Of a stretch of DNA of 64,000 nt, positions 37,316-45,962 are shown one piece after another. Below the pieces are notes generated by a model. That model was not told the DNA's origin, searched no databases, and saw only the letters and a program-made list of their open reading frames with translations. The DNA is taken from NCBI GenBank assembly GCA_013823625.1, contig PNMM01000002.1:310001-374000 (forward strand). The letters run 5' to 3'. Position 1 is the first letter of the stretch. The number at the start of each line of letters is the position of its first letter. Source of the DNA: Microbacterium sp. GTDB taxonomy: Bacteria; Actinomycetota; Actinomycetes; Actinomycetales; Microbacteriaceae. The position numbers and the translations under genes were made by a program.

Positions 37316-39632
37316 TCGGGCTGATTTTGATGAGGAGGCGCTTGCGTCCCGCGGTCTCAAACTGCACTTCGGCAATGCTCTTGGGCCCCACACCCGTGAC
37401 GGCACTCACGGTTCCGTCGCCGAAATCGACGTGACGGATGCGGTCGCCCGGTGCGAGGGTCAGGTCACCGTTGTCGCGCACGGTCGCCGTCACGCGGTTG
37501 GCCCACTCGGTCTTGGGCTTGCCCGCGGGCAGCGAGGCCGAGTAGCGGAAGCCGTCGCGCGCCGAGCCCAGGCTGCGCGCGCTCGAGCGCATCCCCATTC
37601 CCGGAGAATCGCGCCAGTCGATGAGCTCGGTCGGAATCTCTTGCAGATAGCGGCTCGGGCTCGCCACAACGGTGTCGCCAAAGGTCGAGCGCGTCATCGC
37701 GAGGCTGAGGTGCAGCACCTTGCGAGCACGCGTGATGCCCACGTAGAAGAGTCGCCGCTCTTCGGCGGGGCCGCCCGGCTCGCTCGCACTCATTTGGTGC
37801 GGCAGCAGATTCTCTTCGACCCCGGTGATGAAGACGGCGTCGTACTCGAGCCCCTTGGCCGTGTGCAGGGTCATGAGCGAGACGGTTCCGCTCGAGTCGT
37901 CGAGGTCGTCGGCGGCAGCGACGAGCGCCACTTCGGTGAGAAAGTCGATCAGGCGACCCTCGGGGTTGTTCTTCTGAAAGTCGCGCGTCACGGCGACGAG
38001 CTCTTCGACGTTTTCGGCGCGGGCTTCATCTTGAGGGTCGCGACTCGCGCGCAGCGCGCTGAGGTACCCGGTGGCTTCGATGATTCCCGTGAGCAGATCG
38101 GGCACCAGGGCCGTGTCGATCGAGTCGGATGCTCGGTCAAGAATCGCCGCGAGGTCAAGAATCGCCGTGGTCACTTTGGGGCCGAGGCCGAGCGCCGCGG
38201 CATCCCGAAGCGCATCGTGCATCGTGCCGCCGAGCTCGTCGGCGTGGTTGGCAAGCGCCGTTTCGGTCGCCGGCCCGATGCCCCGCTTGGGGGTGTTGAG
38301 GATGCGCCGCATCGCGAGGCCGTCGGCCGGATTCGCGACCGCAATGAGGTAGGCCATGAGGTCTTTGATCTCGGCGCGCTCGTAGAACTTGGTGCCACCG
38401 AGCACGCGGTAGGGAAGGCCCGCCCGAATGAAGATCTCTTCGAGCGCTCGCGTCTGGGCATTGGTGCGATAGAACACCGCGACTTGGCTGTAGGGCGTGC
38501 CGCCCTCGTGTAGCTTCGCGATCTCGTCGGCGACGAATTGCGCCTCGTCGTGCTGCGTGTAGCCCGTGAAGCCCACGATCTTGTCGCCCGCGCCCACGGC
38601 CGTGAAGAGGTTCTTGGCAATGCGGTCGAAGTTGTTGGCGATGACGGCGTTGGCCGCGTCGAGAATCGTCTGCGTCGAGCGATAGTTCTGCTCGAGCAAC
38701 ACGACCTCGGCGCCCGTGAAGTCGCGCTCGAACTCGACGATGTTGCGAATGTCGGCGCCCCGGAAGGCGTAGATCGACTGGTCGGAGTCGCCGACGACGG
38801 TGAGGCTCGCGGCGGGAATGCCGCCGTTGGCGTCGAGCTCAACGCGCGTGTCGTCGGGCACGTGCACGGGCTCGACGGGGCGCGTCAACTCGCGAATGAG
38901 CGCGTACTGCGCGTGATTGGTGTCTTGGTATTCGTCGATGAGAATGTGCCGGAACCGCCGCTGGTAGAGCGCCGCAACCTTCGGAAACGCGCGGAACAGG
39001 TAGACCGTCTGCGCAATCAGGTCGTCGAAGTCAAAAGCGTTCGCACGTCGCAGCTCGGCCGTGTAGCGGCGAAACAGCTCGAGAAACATGACCTCGGTCG
39101 GGTCATTGGGGTTGAGCTGGCGGCTGTAGCCCTCCGCGTCGACCAGCTCGTTCTTGAGCCGCGAAATCTTGCCCGCCACGGCGCTCACCGTGAAGCCCAT
39201 GGTGTCGGCCTGCATGTCTTTCACGAGCCGCTTGATGAGCGCGCGCGAATCGGCCGAGTCATAGATCGTGAAGGCCGCGCCAAAGCCAAACTGCTCGGCC
39301 TCGCGGCGAAGAATGCGCACGCACGCCGAGTGGAACGTCGAGATCCACATGCCCTGCGCGGCCTCGCGGCCCACGAGCAGCTCAACGCGCTCGCGCATTT
39401 CGGCCGCGGCCTTATTGGTGAACGTGATGGCGAGAATCTGGCTCGGCCAGAGCTCGCGATCCCTGATGAGGCGCGCGACGCGCCGCGTCAACACCGCGGT
39501 CTTGCCCGAGCCCGCGCCCGCGACGATGAGCAGGGCAGCCGAACGACTCAGCACGGCCGTGCGCTGCTGCGGGTTGAGCCCGTCGAGCAGCGGATCAGAG
39601 TCGGCGAGGGATGCGGAGGCAGGGGTGCTCAT
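37302..39632 (-). CDS. pcrA: ATP-dependent DNA helicase PcrA/UvrD (superfamily 1A)
   Basis: 776 residues. Motif I is VAGAGSGKTAVLTRRV; then AITFTNKAAAEM, the DEXX motif LIDEYQDTNHAQY, VGDSDQSIYAFRGADI, EQNYRSTQTIL, LMTLHTAKGLEYDAVFITG and YVGITRAR. The C-terminus (DRIRHVDFGDGTV...) is the Tudor-like domain that binds RNA polymerase in PcrA. It unwinds DNA in repair and clears stalled complexes. A TAGACT lies 9 nt upstream of the ATG. Single gene between the STAS operon and GDPD. Confidence 0.95.
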   Translation of the reverse strand: MSTPASASLADSDPLLDGLNPQQRTAVLSRSAALLIVAGAGSGKTAVLTRRVARLIRDRELWPSQILAITFTNKAAAEMRERVELLVGREAAQGMWISTFHSACVRILRREAEQFGFGAAFTIYDSADSRALIKRLVKDMQADTMGFTVSAVAGKISRLKNELVDAEGYSRQLNPNDPTEVMFLELFRRYTAELRRANAFDFDDLIAQTVYLFRAFPKVAALYQRRFRHILIDEYQDTNHAQYALIRELTRPVEPVHVPDDTRVELDANGGIPAASLTVVGDSDQSIYAFRGADIRNIVEFERDFTGAEVVLLEQNYRSTQTILDAANAVIANNFDRIAKNLFTAVGAGDKIVGFTGYTQHDEAQFVADEIAKLHEGGTPYSQVAVFYRTNAQTRALEEIFIRAGLPYRVLGGTKFYERAEIKDLMAYLIAVANPADGLAMRRILNTPKRGIGPATETALANHADELGGTMHDALRDAAALGLGPKVTTAILDLAAILDRASDSIDTALVPDLLTGIIEATGYLSALRASRDPQDEARAENVEELVAVTRDFQKNNPEGRLIDFLTEVALVAAADDLDDSSGTVSLMTLHTAKGLEYDAVFITGVEENLLPHQMSASEPGGPAEERRLFYVGITRARKVLHLSLAMTRSTFGDTVVASPSRYLQEIPTELIDWRDSPGMGMRSSARSLGSARDGFRYSASLPAGKPKTEWANRVTATVRDNGDLTLAPGDRIRHVDFGDGTVSAVTGVGPKSIAEVQFETAGRKRLLIKISPIEKL

Positions 39633-39690
39633 GACCGCCCCAGTCTAGGTCGCGCCGCCGACGCGACTCTGGGCGAGCATCCGTTGCCCG

Positions 39691-40779
39691 CTAGAGCGCG
39701 GAGCGCACCTCGAGCGCCAGGTCGGGCTGGTCGGCGAAGACGCCGTCGAGGCCCGTGCGCATGATCGCGGTGAAGTATCGCCACCAATCGCCGTGCGCGC
39801 TCGCGGCTGTTCCGATGCGGCACGGCGCGGGCAAGAAACGGTTCTCGGGGCGGAGCGTCCACGTGAAGACCGAGAGGCCCGCGGCGTGGGCGCGCGTCAC
39901 AAGGTCCGATGCGGCAAGCCCTTCGTCGATCGGCGCCCAGGCCGAGCCGGGCTGCCCCGCCTCACGCGGGGTCGGCTTGACGAGCAGCGCGGTGTCGACA
40001 CTGATGCCGTGGATGCCGGCGGCGCGCAGGCGGGCGAGCCCCGCATCCGTCAGATGGCCCGCATACGAGAGCGCGGCGGCGCCATACCGCGCGACGAGGT
40101 CGGCCGGGCTGCCCTTCTTCTCAAGCAAATACACGTAGTCGGCGGCCAGCCCGCGGTCGCGCAACTGCCCGAGCACGGTTTGCTCGAAGGCCTCAACGAT
40201 CAGGCGTCCCGGCTGCGCGGCCGACCACGCCGTCAGCTCGGCGGCGATGAGCTCATCGAGGGGCAACCCGATCGAGGCGAAGTAGTCGGCGTGCTTGATC
40301 TCGGCGACGAGCCGCACGGGCTGACCCGTTCCGGGCGCAGCAGGAGCCTCGTCGAGCAGCTGCAGCAAGTCGCGCAAGCGCAGCACCGGGTAGCGATCGT
40401 CGAATCGCACCGAGGCGGGGCGAATCTGCGGCAGGCGCTCGCGCGCGCGCAGGGTGCTGAGTTCGGCCCACGTGAAGTCTTCGGTAAACCAGCCCGTGAG
40501 GCGCTGCCCGTCGATCTCGCGCGTCGTGCGCCGCGACGCGAACTCGGGGCGGTTGGCCACATCGGTCGTGCCGCTGATCTCGTTCTCGTGCCGCAGCACG
40601 AGCTCGCCGTCGCGCGTCGCCACAATGTCGGGCTCGATCGCTTCGGCCCCGAGCGTGATCGCGAGTCGGTAGGCCGCGAGCGTGTGCTCGGGGCGATACC
40701 CGCTGGCACCGCGGTGCGCCACCACGAGGGGTCGCGGCGACGGATGCTCGTCGGTGCGTTCGGGCGTGTACTCGGTCAC
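39691..40779 (-). CDS. Glycerophosphodiester phosphodiesterase
   Basis: 362 residues, TIM-barrel GDPD. The catalytic pair is in VVAHRGASGYRPEHTLAAY (His, Glu), with EAIEPDIVATRDGELVLRHE (Glu, Asp, His) and a later VAEIKHADYF (Glu-x-Lys). There is no signal peptide, so this form is cytosolic or released by another route. The open frame runs further upstream, but the GTG at 40779 has TACCGT 6 nt before it and gives the usual length. Divergent from the proline-rich gene at 40810. Confidence 0.93.
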   Translation of the reverse strand: MTEYTPERTDEHPSPRPLVVAHRGASGYRPEHTLAAYRLAITLGAEAIEPDIVATRDGELVLRHENEISGTTDVANRPEFASRRTTREIDGQRLTGWFTEDFTWAELSTLRARERLPQIRPASVRFDDRYPVLRLRDLLQLLDEAPAAPGTGQPVRLVAEIKHADYFASIGLPLDELIAAELTAWSAAQPGRLIVEAFEQTVLGQLRDRGLAADYVYLLEKKGSPADLVARYGAAALSYAGHLTDAGLARLRAAGIHGISVDTALLVKPTPREAGQPGSAWAPIDEGLAASDLVTRAHAAGLSVFTWTLRPENRFLPAPCRIGTAASAHGDWWRYFTAIMRTGLDGVFADQPDLALEVRSAL

Positions 40780-40785
40780 TCCACC

Positions 40786-40802
40786 ACGGTACGGGATACC
40801 GT
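40786..40802. promoter_or_regulatory. Two back-to-back leaderless-type -10 elements (TACCGT)
   Basis: TACCGT on the minus strand (40786-40791) lies 6 nt before the GDPD GTG; TACCGT on the plus strand (40797-40802) lies 7 nt before the ATG at 40810. The two divergent genes are only 30 bp apart. Confidence 0.45.
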
Positions 40803-40809
40803 CGAGGGC

Positions 40810-41280
40810 ATGAGCGACACGACCCCCGGGCCCGCACCGACTCAGCCTGAGCCCGTACCGCCGACGTGGCCAGCCCCAACGGTGCCCGCCCCGCCGGCGT
40901 GGACTGCCCAGCCCGAGCCCGCGCCGACCGCGTGGCCCGCCCAGCCTGAGCCCGCGCCGCCCGCGTGGGCCACGGCGGCGGCGCCTGCCCCCGACTTTCC
41001 GCCCGCGACGGTGGCGGCGGCCACGGATACGCCGGCCCCCGCGCTCGTGCCGACCGAGCGGCCGCGGCTCAACGCGCTCGCCGTTGCCGCACTCATCCTC
41101 GCGGTGCTGCTCAGCCCGCTCGCCGCCCTCTTTGGCCACATCGCGGCCGCGCAGATTGCGCGATCGAACGGTCGAGAGCGCGGCGCCGTCATCGCCTGGA
41201 TCTCCGTGGGCCTGGGGTATCTCTGGCTCGTCTCGGGCGCCGTGCTCGGCTACGTCGTCTGGCAGCTTCTCGGGCTATGA
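40810..41280 (+). CDS. Proline-rich DUF4190-type membrane protein
   Basis: 156 residues. The first 90 are a Pro/Ala-rich region with WPAP and QPEPAP repeats, probably cytosolic and disordered. A C-terminal DUF4190-like module follows: LNALAVAALILAVLLSPLAALFGHIAAAQI, a short RSNGRERG loop, and a second helix. The function is unknown; such proteins are common small membrane proteins in actinobacteria. The stop overlaps the next start by ATGA. Confidence 0.78.
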   Translation: MSDTTPGPAPTQPEPVPPTWPAPTVPAPPAWTAQPEPAPTAWPAQPEPAPPAWATAAAPAPDFPPATVAAATDTPAPALVPTERPRLNALAVAALILAVLLSPLAALFGHIAAAQIARSNGRERGAVIAWISVGLGYLWLVSGAVLGYVVWQLLGL

Positions 41281-41798
41281 CACCAGCGGGGGCCGAGCGC
41301 GTCGCCTGGGTCGAACCCGCGGCACGGCTGCCCCTGCGGTGGGGCCACTATCGCGACCGAGTCGCGATGGGCCTCGTGCTCATCATCGGCGGCATGGTGC
41401 ACCTGCAGGCGGCCAGCACCACTCAGTTGTGGCCCCTCGCCGTCGGCACGACAGCCCACATCGTGGGGTGGCTCATTCTTCCGGCGGCGGCGTGGCGGCG
41501 ACTCGTTCCCGTGCTGCCGAGCAGCCTCGTCGTGTGGTTGCTGCTGACCGGGCCGCAATCGGTGTGGCTCGTGAGCGTCACCCTGTTGTGCTGGCTGATC
41601 GCGCGGCATCGTCCGTGGCGCAGCTTTCTCGCACTCGGGCCTGTGCTGCTCTATGGCGTGGCCGCGGTCACTCTGTTTCGCGAGTACGCCGGGGCGCTCG
41701 TGGCCTTCACGGGAGTGCTCGCGGTGGCCGTCGGCTCGGCGTGGTGGGCGTGGGCGCTCGCGCGGCCCGCGGGGAGCATCCGTCGCCCGTCACCGTGA
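41277..41798 (+). CDS. Hypothetical membrane protein, 4-5 helices
   Basis: 173 residues; I do not recognise a family. Helices start at about residues 32, 52, 80, 98 and 138. Short loops are rich in Arg and Pro. Translationally coupled to the DUF4190-like gene by an ATGA overlap, which suggests that the two act together. Confidence 0.65.
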   Translation: MTPAGAERVAWVEPAARLPLRWGHYRDRVAMGLVLIIGGMVHLQAASTTQLWPLAVGTTAHIVGWLILPAAAWRRLVPVLPSSLVVWLLLTGPQSVWLVSVTLLCWLIARHRPWRSFLALGPVLLYGVAAVTLFREYAGALVAFTGVLAVAVGSAWWAWALARPAGSIRRPSP

Positions 41799-41854
41799 GC
41801 GGATCACACAGCGAGGCCTTAGGTTCTCGGGGGCACATTCGAGGCGACATTCTC

Positions 41855-41860
41855 TAGACT
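41855..41860 (+). promoter_or_regulatory. Candidate leaderless -10 (TAGACT) for the Bax-inhibitor-1 homologue
   Basis: TAGACT lies exactly 6 nt before the ATG at 41867. No ribosome-binding site is present. Confidence 0.5.
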
Positions 41861-41866
41861 TTCGGC

Positions 41867-42673
41867 ATGGCCACATCCAACCCCGCATTCTCGAACTCCC
41901 CCGCGTTCACGCAGAGCGCCACCAAGGCGATTCAGTGGACGCAAGAGCCGTCAGCACAGCAGCTCGACGAGCTCTACGCCCGCTCGGCGGCGACGCCCGA
42001 CCAGATGGACCGCATGACGTATGAAAACGTCATTCAGAAGACGCTTGGCGCGTTCGTTGTGTTGCTCGCCTTCGCGGCCGTCGGCTGGTTTGTTCCCGGC
42101 GTGTGGATCGTCGGCGGCATCGTGGGCTTCGTGCTCGCGCTCGTCAACATCTTCAAGAAAGAGCCCTCGCCGGCCCTGATCTTGGCCTACGCGGCCGCTC
42201 AGGGTCTCTTCGTGGGTGGCATCTCGGCGTTCTACCAGTCGTTCATGGACGGCATCGTCGTACAAGCCGTCATGGGCACGCTCATCGTCGTTGGTGTGAC
42301 CCTGGCGCTGTTCGCGAGCGGCAAGATTCGCGCCTCGAAGCGGGCGACGAAGATCTTCCTCATCGCGATGGTCGGCTACGCCGTGTTCTCGCTCGTCAAC
42401 ATGGGTCTCATGATCTTCGGCGTGACCGACAGCATGTTCGGCCTGCGCGGCGAGCCTTTCCTGGGCATGCCGCTTGGCTTCTGGCTGGGGATTCTGGTGA
42501 TCCTCATGGCCGCCTACTCGCTCGTGCTCGACTTCGACGCCGTCAAGACCGGTGTGCAGCGCGGTGCCCCCGCGAAGTATGGCTGGACCGCCGCCTTCGG
42601 CATCATGGTCACGGTCATCTGGCTCTACCTCGAGATCCTGCGCCTTCTCGCGATTCTGCGCGGAGGCGAGTAA
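41867..42673 (+). CDS. Bax inhibitor-1 / YccA family membrane protein
   Basis: 268 residues, about seven helices after a 60-residue soluble N-terminus. Typical segments are MTYENVIQKTLGAFVVLLAFAAVGW and YAAAQGLFVGGISAFYQ; near the end VLDFDAVKTGVQRGAPAKYGW carries the aspartates linked to pH-dependent calcium leak in the family (BsYetJ). The substrate in bacteria is debated. Leaderless-type promoter. A UUCG-loop terminator follows. Confidence 0.92.
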   Translation: MATSNPAFSNSPAFTQSATKAIQWTQEPSAQQLDELYARSAATPDQMDRMTYENVIQKTLGAFVVLLAFAAVGWFVPGVWIVGGIVGFVLALVNIFKKEPSPALILAYAAAQGLFVGGISAFYQSFMDGIVVQAVMGTLIVVGVTLALFASGKIRASKRATKIFLIAMVGYAVFSLVNMGLMIFGVTDSMFGLRGEPFLGMPLGFWLGILVILMAAYSLVLDFDAVKTGVQRGAPAKYGWTAAFGIMVTVIWLYLEILRLLAILRGGE

Positions 42674-42715
42674 CGCTCGCCGCGCGGGCGCTTCAGCGTC
42701 ACGCGCGAACGGATG

Positions 42716-42737
42716 GGGCCGCCCTTCGGGGCGGCCC
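42716..42737 (+). terminator. UUCG-tetraloop terminator after the BI-1 gene
   Basis: GGGCCGCCC-TTCG-GGGCGGCCC, a 9-bp perfect stem with a stable UUCG loop, followed by TCTCTCTG. It lies about 43 nt after the stop. Confidence 0.85.
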
Positions 42738-42930
42738 TCTCTGCGTACCCGGGCGCTTTTCCCTACGGCCGCCGGCCAAGCGGCACACGGGGTTTTCTTG
42801 AGTGAAGCCGCATTGACGTCAAACGGATTTCACACGAGAAAAACAGCCTCAGGCTATGGGCCGCTGCCGGCATGTGCTGTGCGAGGCACATTGGGTCAGC
42901 GGCAGATCGCACTCTGCGAGCTCACGTGAC

Positions 42931-43075
42931 CCGGGCGGCGAGACGCCGCCCGGAATGACCGCGCGCGAAAGCCAGAAATGGCTTTCGCTTAACGCGCGCC
43001 CGAGCGCCGAGACGGCGCTCGGAGTGACCGCGCGCGAAGGCCAGAAATGGCCTTCGCTCAAAGCGCGGTCACTCC
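42931..43075. repeat. Tandem 69-nt repeat of paired hairpins, with covarying stems, abutting guaA
   Basis: Two units begin at 42931 and 43000. Each has hairpin 1 (9-bp stem, loop GAGAC: 42931-42953 and 43000-43022) and hairpin 2 (10-bp stem, GAAA tetraloop: 42965-42988 and 43034-43057). The units differ at three stem positions per strand and every change is compensated. Unit 2 also has a 13-bp outer stem (GGAGTGACCGCGC at 43021-43033 with GCGCGGTCACTCC at 43063-43075) whose right arm includes the guaA stop codon. The gap 42738-42930 holds no gene. It may act as a two-way terminator or be a mobile palindromic repeat. Confidence 0.8.
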
Positions 43076-44643
43076 CATTCGATTGTGCCCGGGGGCTTCG
43101 ACGTGACGTCGAGAACGACCCGGTTGACTCCCGCGACCTCATTCGTGATGCGGTTCGAGATGCGGGCGAGAACGTCGTAGGGCAAGCGGGTCCAGTCGGC
43201 CGTCATCGCGTCTTCTGACGACACGGGGCGCAACACGATCGGGTGGCCGTAGGTGCGTCCATCGCCCTGCACGCCCACTGAGCGCACGTCGGCGAGCAAG
43301 ACCACGGGGCACTGCCAAATTTCGGCGTCGAGGCCCGCGGCGGTCAACTCGGCGCGCACAATCGCGTCGGCCTCGCGCAGCAGCTCAAGCCGCTCAAACG
43401 TCACCTCGCCGATGATGCGGATGCCCAACCCGGGCCCCGGGAACGGCTGGCGCGCCACGATCGGCTCGGGCAGACCGAGCTCGCGGCCAATCGCGCGCAC
43501 CTCGTCTTTGAACAACGTGCGCAGCGGCTCGACGAGCGCGAACTGCAGGTCGTCAGGAAGCCCGCCCACGTTGTGGTGGCTCTTGATCGTGGCCGTGCCC
43601 GAGCCACCGCCCGACTCGACAATGTCGGGGTAGAGGGTGCCCTGCACGAGAAACTCGATGGCCCCGCCCGCATCCTGAGCCTCGGCAACAAGGTCGGCTG
43701 CGGCCTGCTCGAAGGTGCGGATGAACTCGCGGCCGATGATCTTGCGCTTCGACTCGGGGTCGGTGACACCCGCAAGGGCCGTCATGAACTGCTCGCGAGC
43801 ATCCACCGTCACCAAACGAATGCCCGTGGCCGCGACGTAGTCTTCTTCGACCTGGCGACGCTCGTCGGCCCGCAACAGGCCGTGATCGACGAAGACGCAC
43901 ACGAGCTGGTCACCGACCGCCTCGTGCACGAGCGCGGCCGCGACAGCGGAGTCGACGCCGCCTGAGAGTCCGCAAATGACGCGGGCCGAGCCCACCTGCG
44001 CGCGAATGCGCTCAACCTGCTCGGCGATGACGTTGCCGCTGTTCCAGTCGGCGGGGATGCCCGCGGCGGTGTGCAAGAAGTTCTCGAGCACGCGCTGGCC
44101 AAACTCAGAGTGCTTGACCTCGGGGTGCCACTGCACGCCATACATCTTCTGCTCGTCGCTCGCGAAGGCCGCGACAGGAGTGTCAGCGGTCGAGGCGAGC
44201 ACCGTGAAGCCTTCGGGCGCGCGAGCGACCGAGTCGCCGTGGCTCATCCACGTCGTCTGGCTCTCGGGCTGGCCGGCGAGCAGCGCGCCGCCGTCACCGT
44301 GCACCGTCATGGTCGTAGCGCCGTACTCGCGACGACCCGTGTGCGCGACCTCGCCGCCGAGCTGCTGCGCCATGACCTGAAAGCCGTAGCAAATGCCCAT
44401 GACGGGAACGCCCAGCTGAAGGATGCCCGGGTCGAGTGCGGGAGACCCCGGCTCGTACACGCTCGAGGGCCCGCCGCTCAGCACAATGCCCGCGGGGCTC
44501 TTCTCGGCAACCTCGGCGGCCGTGATGGTGTGCGGAACGATCTCGCTGTAGACGCCGGCCTCGCGCACGCGGCGCGCAATGAGCTGTGCGTACTGCGCGC
44601 CGAAGTCGACGACGAGCACGGGGCGGTGAGCGGTGTCGCTCAT
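43069..44643 (-). CDS. guaA: GMP synthase (glutamine-hydrolysing)
   Basis: 524 residues, XMP to GMP. Glutamine amidotransferase domain: [11 protein letters not shown] with catalytic Cys, and [13 protein letters not shown] with His/Glu. ATP-pyrophosphatase domain: [15 protein letters not shown], then the C-terminal dimer domain [16 protein letters not shown] and ending PPGTIEWE. The ATG overlaps the DUF3817 stop by 4 nt, so it is the third gene of a SURF1-DUF3817-guaA operon. The stop codon lies in the right arm of a long inverted repeat. Confidence 0.97.
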   Translation of the reverse strand: MSDTAHRPVLVVDFGAQYAQLIARRVREAGVYSEIVPHTITAAEVAEKSPAGIVLSGGPSSVYEPGSPALDPGILQLGVPVMGICYGFQVMAQQLGGEVAHTGRREYGATTMTVHGDGGALLAGQPESQTTWMSHGDSVARAPEGFTVLASTADTPVAAFASDEQKMYGVQWHPEVKHSEFGQRVLENFLHTAAGIPADWNSGNVIAEQVERIRAQVGSARVICGLSGGVDSAVAAALVHEAVGDQLVCVFVDHGLLRADERRQVEEDYVAATGIRLVTVDAREQFMTALAGVTDPESKRKIIGREFIRTFEQAAADLVAEAQDAGGAIEFLVQGTLYPDIVESGGGSGTATIKSHHNVGGLPDDLQFALVEPLRTLFKDEVRAIGRELGLPEPIVARQPFPGPGLGIRIIGEVTFERLELLREADAIVRAELTAAGLDAEIWQCPVVLLADVRSVGVQGDGRTYGHPIVLRPVSSEDAMTADWTRLPYDVLARISNRITNEVAGVNRVVLDVTSKPPGTIEWE

Positions 44644-45056
44644 GCGGCGGCCTCCAGGTCAGCGATGATCGCGTTCACGTCGCGCGGCACGCGGCGCTCG
44701 AAGTAGAACGAAAGGAAGGGGATGATGCCGCCCATCGCGATCCACAAGAACTGAAAGAACGACCACCGAACGGTGCGCCAGAGCACGAAGTCGCACGCAA
44801 GGTAGAGCACGTAGAGCCAACCGTGCACGGCGAGAAGCAGAATCGAGACGTTGATGCCCGTGATGGCGTCTTTGTCGGTGAGGCCGAGCCCGCCCGAGGT
44901 GCCGCCGAGCTCGATGTCGACACCGAAGCCGTAGCGGCACACCATCATGACGACGAGGCCGAGCAAGAAGATTCCGGTGATGACCGACGAGACTTTGAAC
45001 ACCGCGAGGGTTCGGCGAATCAGGGGAATGTCTGCACGCTTCGGGCCGATCGCCAT
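44640..45056 (-). CDS. DUF3817 integral membrane protein
   Basis: 138 residues with three predicted helices: one at about 18-42, one around [21 protein letters not shown] and one near [22 protein letters not shown]. This family is regularly found next to guaA in actinobacteria, as here (ATGA overlap). Function unknown. It follows the SURF1 gene by 4 nt. Confidence 0.85.
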   Translation of the reverse strand: MAIGPKRADIPLIRRTLAVFKVSSVITGIFLLGLVVMMVCRYGFGVDIELGGTSGGLGLTDKDAITGINVSILLLAVHGWLYVLYLACDFVLWRTVRWSFFQFLWIAMGGIIPFLSFYFERRVPRDVNAIIADLEAAA

Positions 45057-45060
45057 GGTC

Positions 45061-45861
45061 TCAGTTTAGGGCCGCTGGCTGAGGCGACTCTGCGTCGTCG
45101 CCGAGCGCGGCAAGGGCGAGCTTCTCTTGCTCGTCGCGCACGAGTCGCCACCACAGGTAGACAGCGAAGCCGCCGAAAATGACCCACTCGATCGCGTAGA
45201 ACAGATTCAGCAGATTGAGTTCGGTGTCGGCCTCGGGCGGGGGGGCTGCGATTGTCGCGAGCCCTGCGGGAGCATCCTGCAGCACCAGATACCCCGAGTA
45301 GACGAGCCCGGGCTCGGGCCACAGGTTGATGAGTTCGGCGACCGCGATGGCCGTGCGCTCGCCGGCCTCGAAGTCGCTGACTTGCGGCGACTCGCTCGGC
45401 ACGTATCGGCCGGTGAGCGTCGCCTCGCCGGTGGGCAGGCTCGGGATGCCCGCACCCACGGGCCCGTACCCGACAGCCACGGCCAGGCTCGCGCCGTCGG
45501 CGGTCTGCAGGTGTCGAATGACCCAGTCGCCCGGCTCGCCCGCGGCACCGGACTCGTCAGACCGGCCACTCAGCCGGCCGGTGACGACGAGGTCATCGCC
45601 CTCAACCCACTCGCCACTCACGGTCACGAGCCGACCGCTCGCCTCGGTCGTCATGACCTGTTGCGGCTCGGCCACGGTGTCGAGCGGCACGGGGTTCTCG
45701 GTGTCGCGCTCGTCAACAGCCGTCGACTCGAGCGAGCGTTCAAGTTGCCACTGCCCGAGCGCGGCGAAGCCCGCCGCAACGGCGAGGGCGAGCGCGAGCG
45801 CCGCGATCCAACGCGGGCGACGAGCGATGCTCCAGAACCTCGGAAGCTCGGCGTGCGTCAT
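45061..45861 (-). CDS. SURF1 family cytochrome oxidase assembly protein
   Basis: 266 residues with one helix at each end, the SURF1 layout: RRPRWIAALALALAVAAGFA then LGQWQLERS at the N-terminus, and NLLNLFYAIEWVIFGGFAVYLWWRLVRDE at the C-terminus. The extracytoplasmic middle includes VTGRYVPSESPQ and YLVLQDAP. SURF1 aids heme a insertion into aa3-type cytochrome oxidase. I start at ATG 45861 because AGGAGG lies 9 nt upstream. Confidence 0.92.
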   Translation of the reverse strand: MTHAELPRFWSIARRPRWIAALALALAVAAGFAALGQWQLERSLESTAVDERDTENPVPLDTVAEPQQVMTTEASGRLVTVSGEWVEGDDLVVTGRLSGRSDESGAAGEPGDWVIRHLQTADGASLAVAVGYGPVGAGIPSLPTGEATLTGRYVPSESPQVSDFEAGERTAIAVAELINLWPEPGLVYSGYLVLQDAPAGLATIAAPPPEADTELNLLNLFYAIEWVIFGGFAVYLWWRLVRDEQEKLALAALGDDAESPQPAALN

Positions 45862-45910
45862 GCGCGAAGTCCTCCTGCTTGTCGTGGCGAGCATTCAGTC
45901 TACAAAGCGG

Positions 45911-45942
45911 CGGCGGAGCCTCTCCTGAGAGAGACTCCGCCG
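45911..45942 (-). terminator. Terminator after the CWB2-repeat protein
   Basis: Outer stem CGGCGGAG / CTCCGCCG (8 bp), one mismatch, then inner stem CTCTC / GAGAG with loop CTGA. It lies 20 nt after the minus-strand stop. Confidence 0.75.
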
Positions 45943-45962
45943 TCGGTGCACCTCGATGAGGG

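Noticed and set aside
42849-43142. A 97-residue minus-strand frame with internal repeats (ALSEGHFW / ALSESHFW)
   Set aside because: The peptide repeat only reflects the 69-nt DNA repeat; it overlaps the end of guaA and has no ribosome-binding site.
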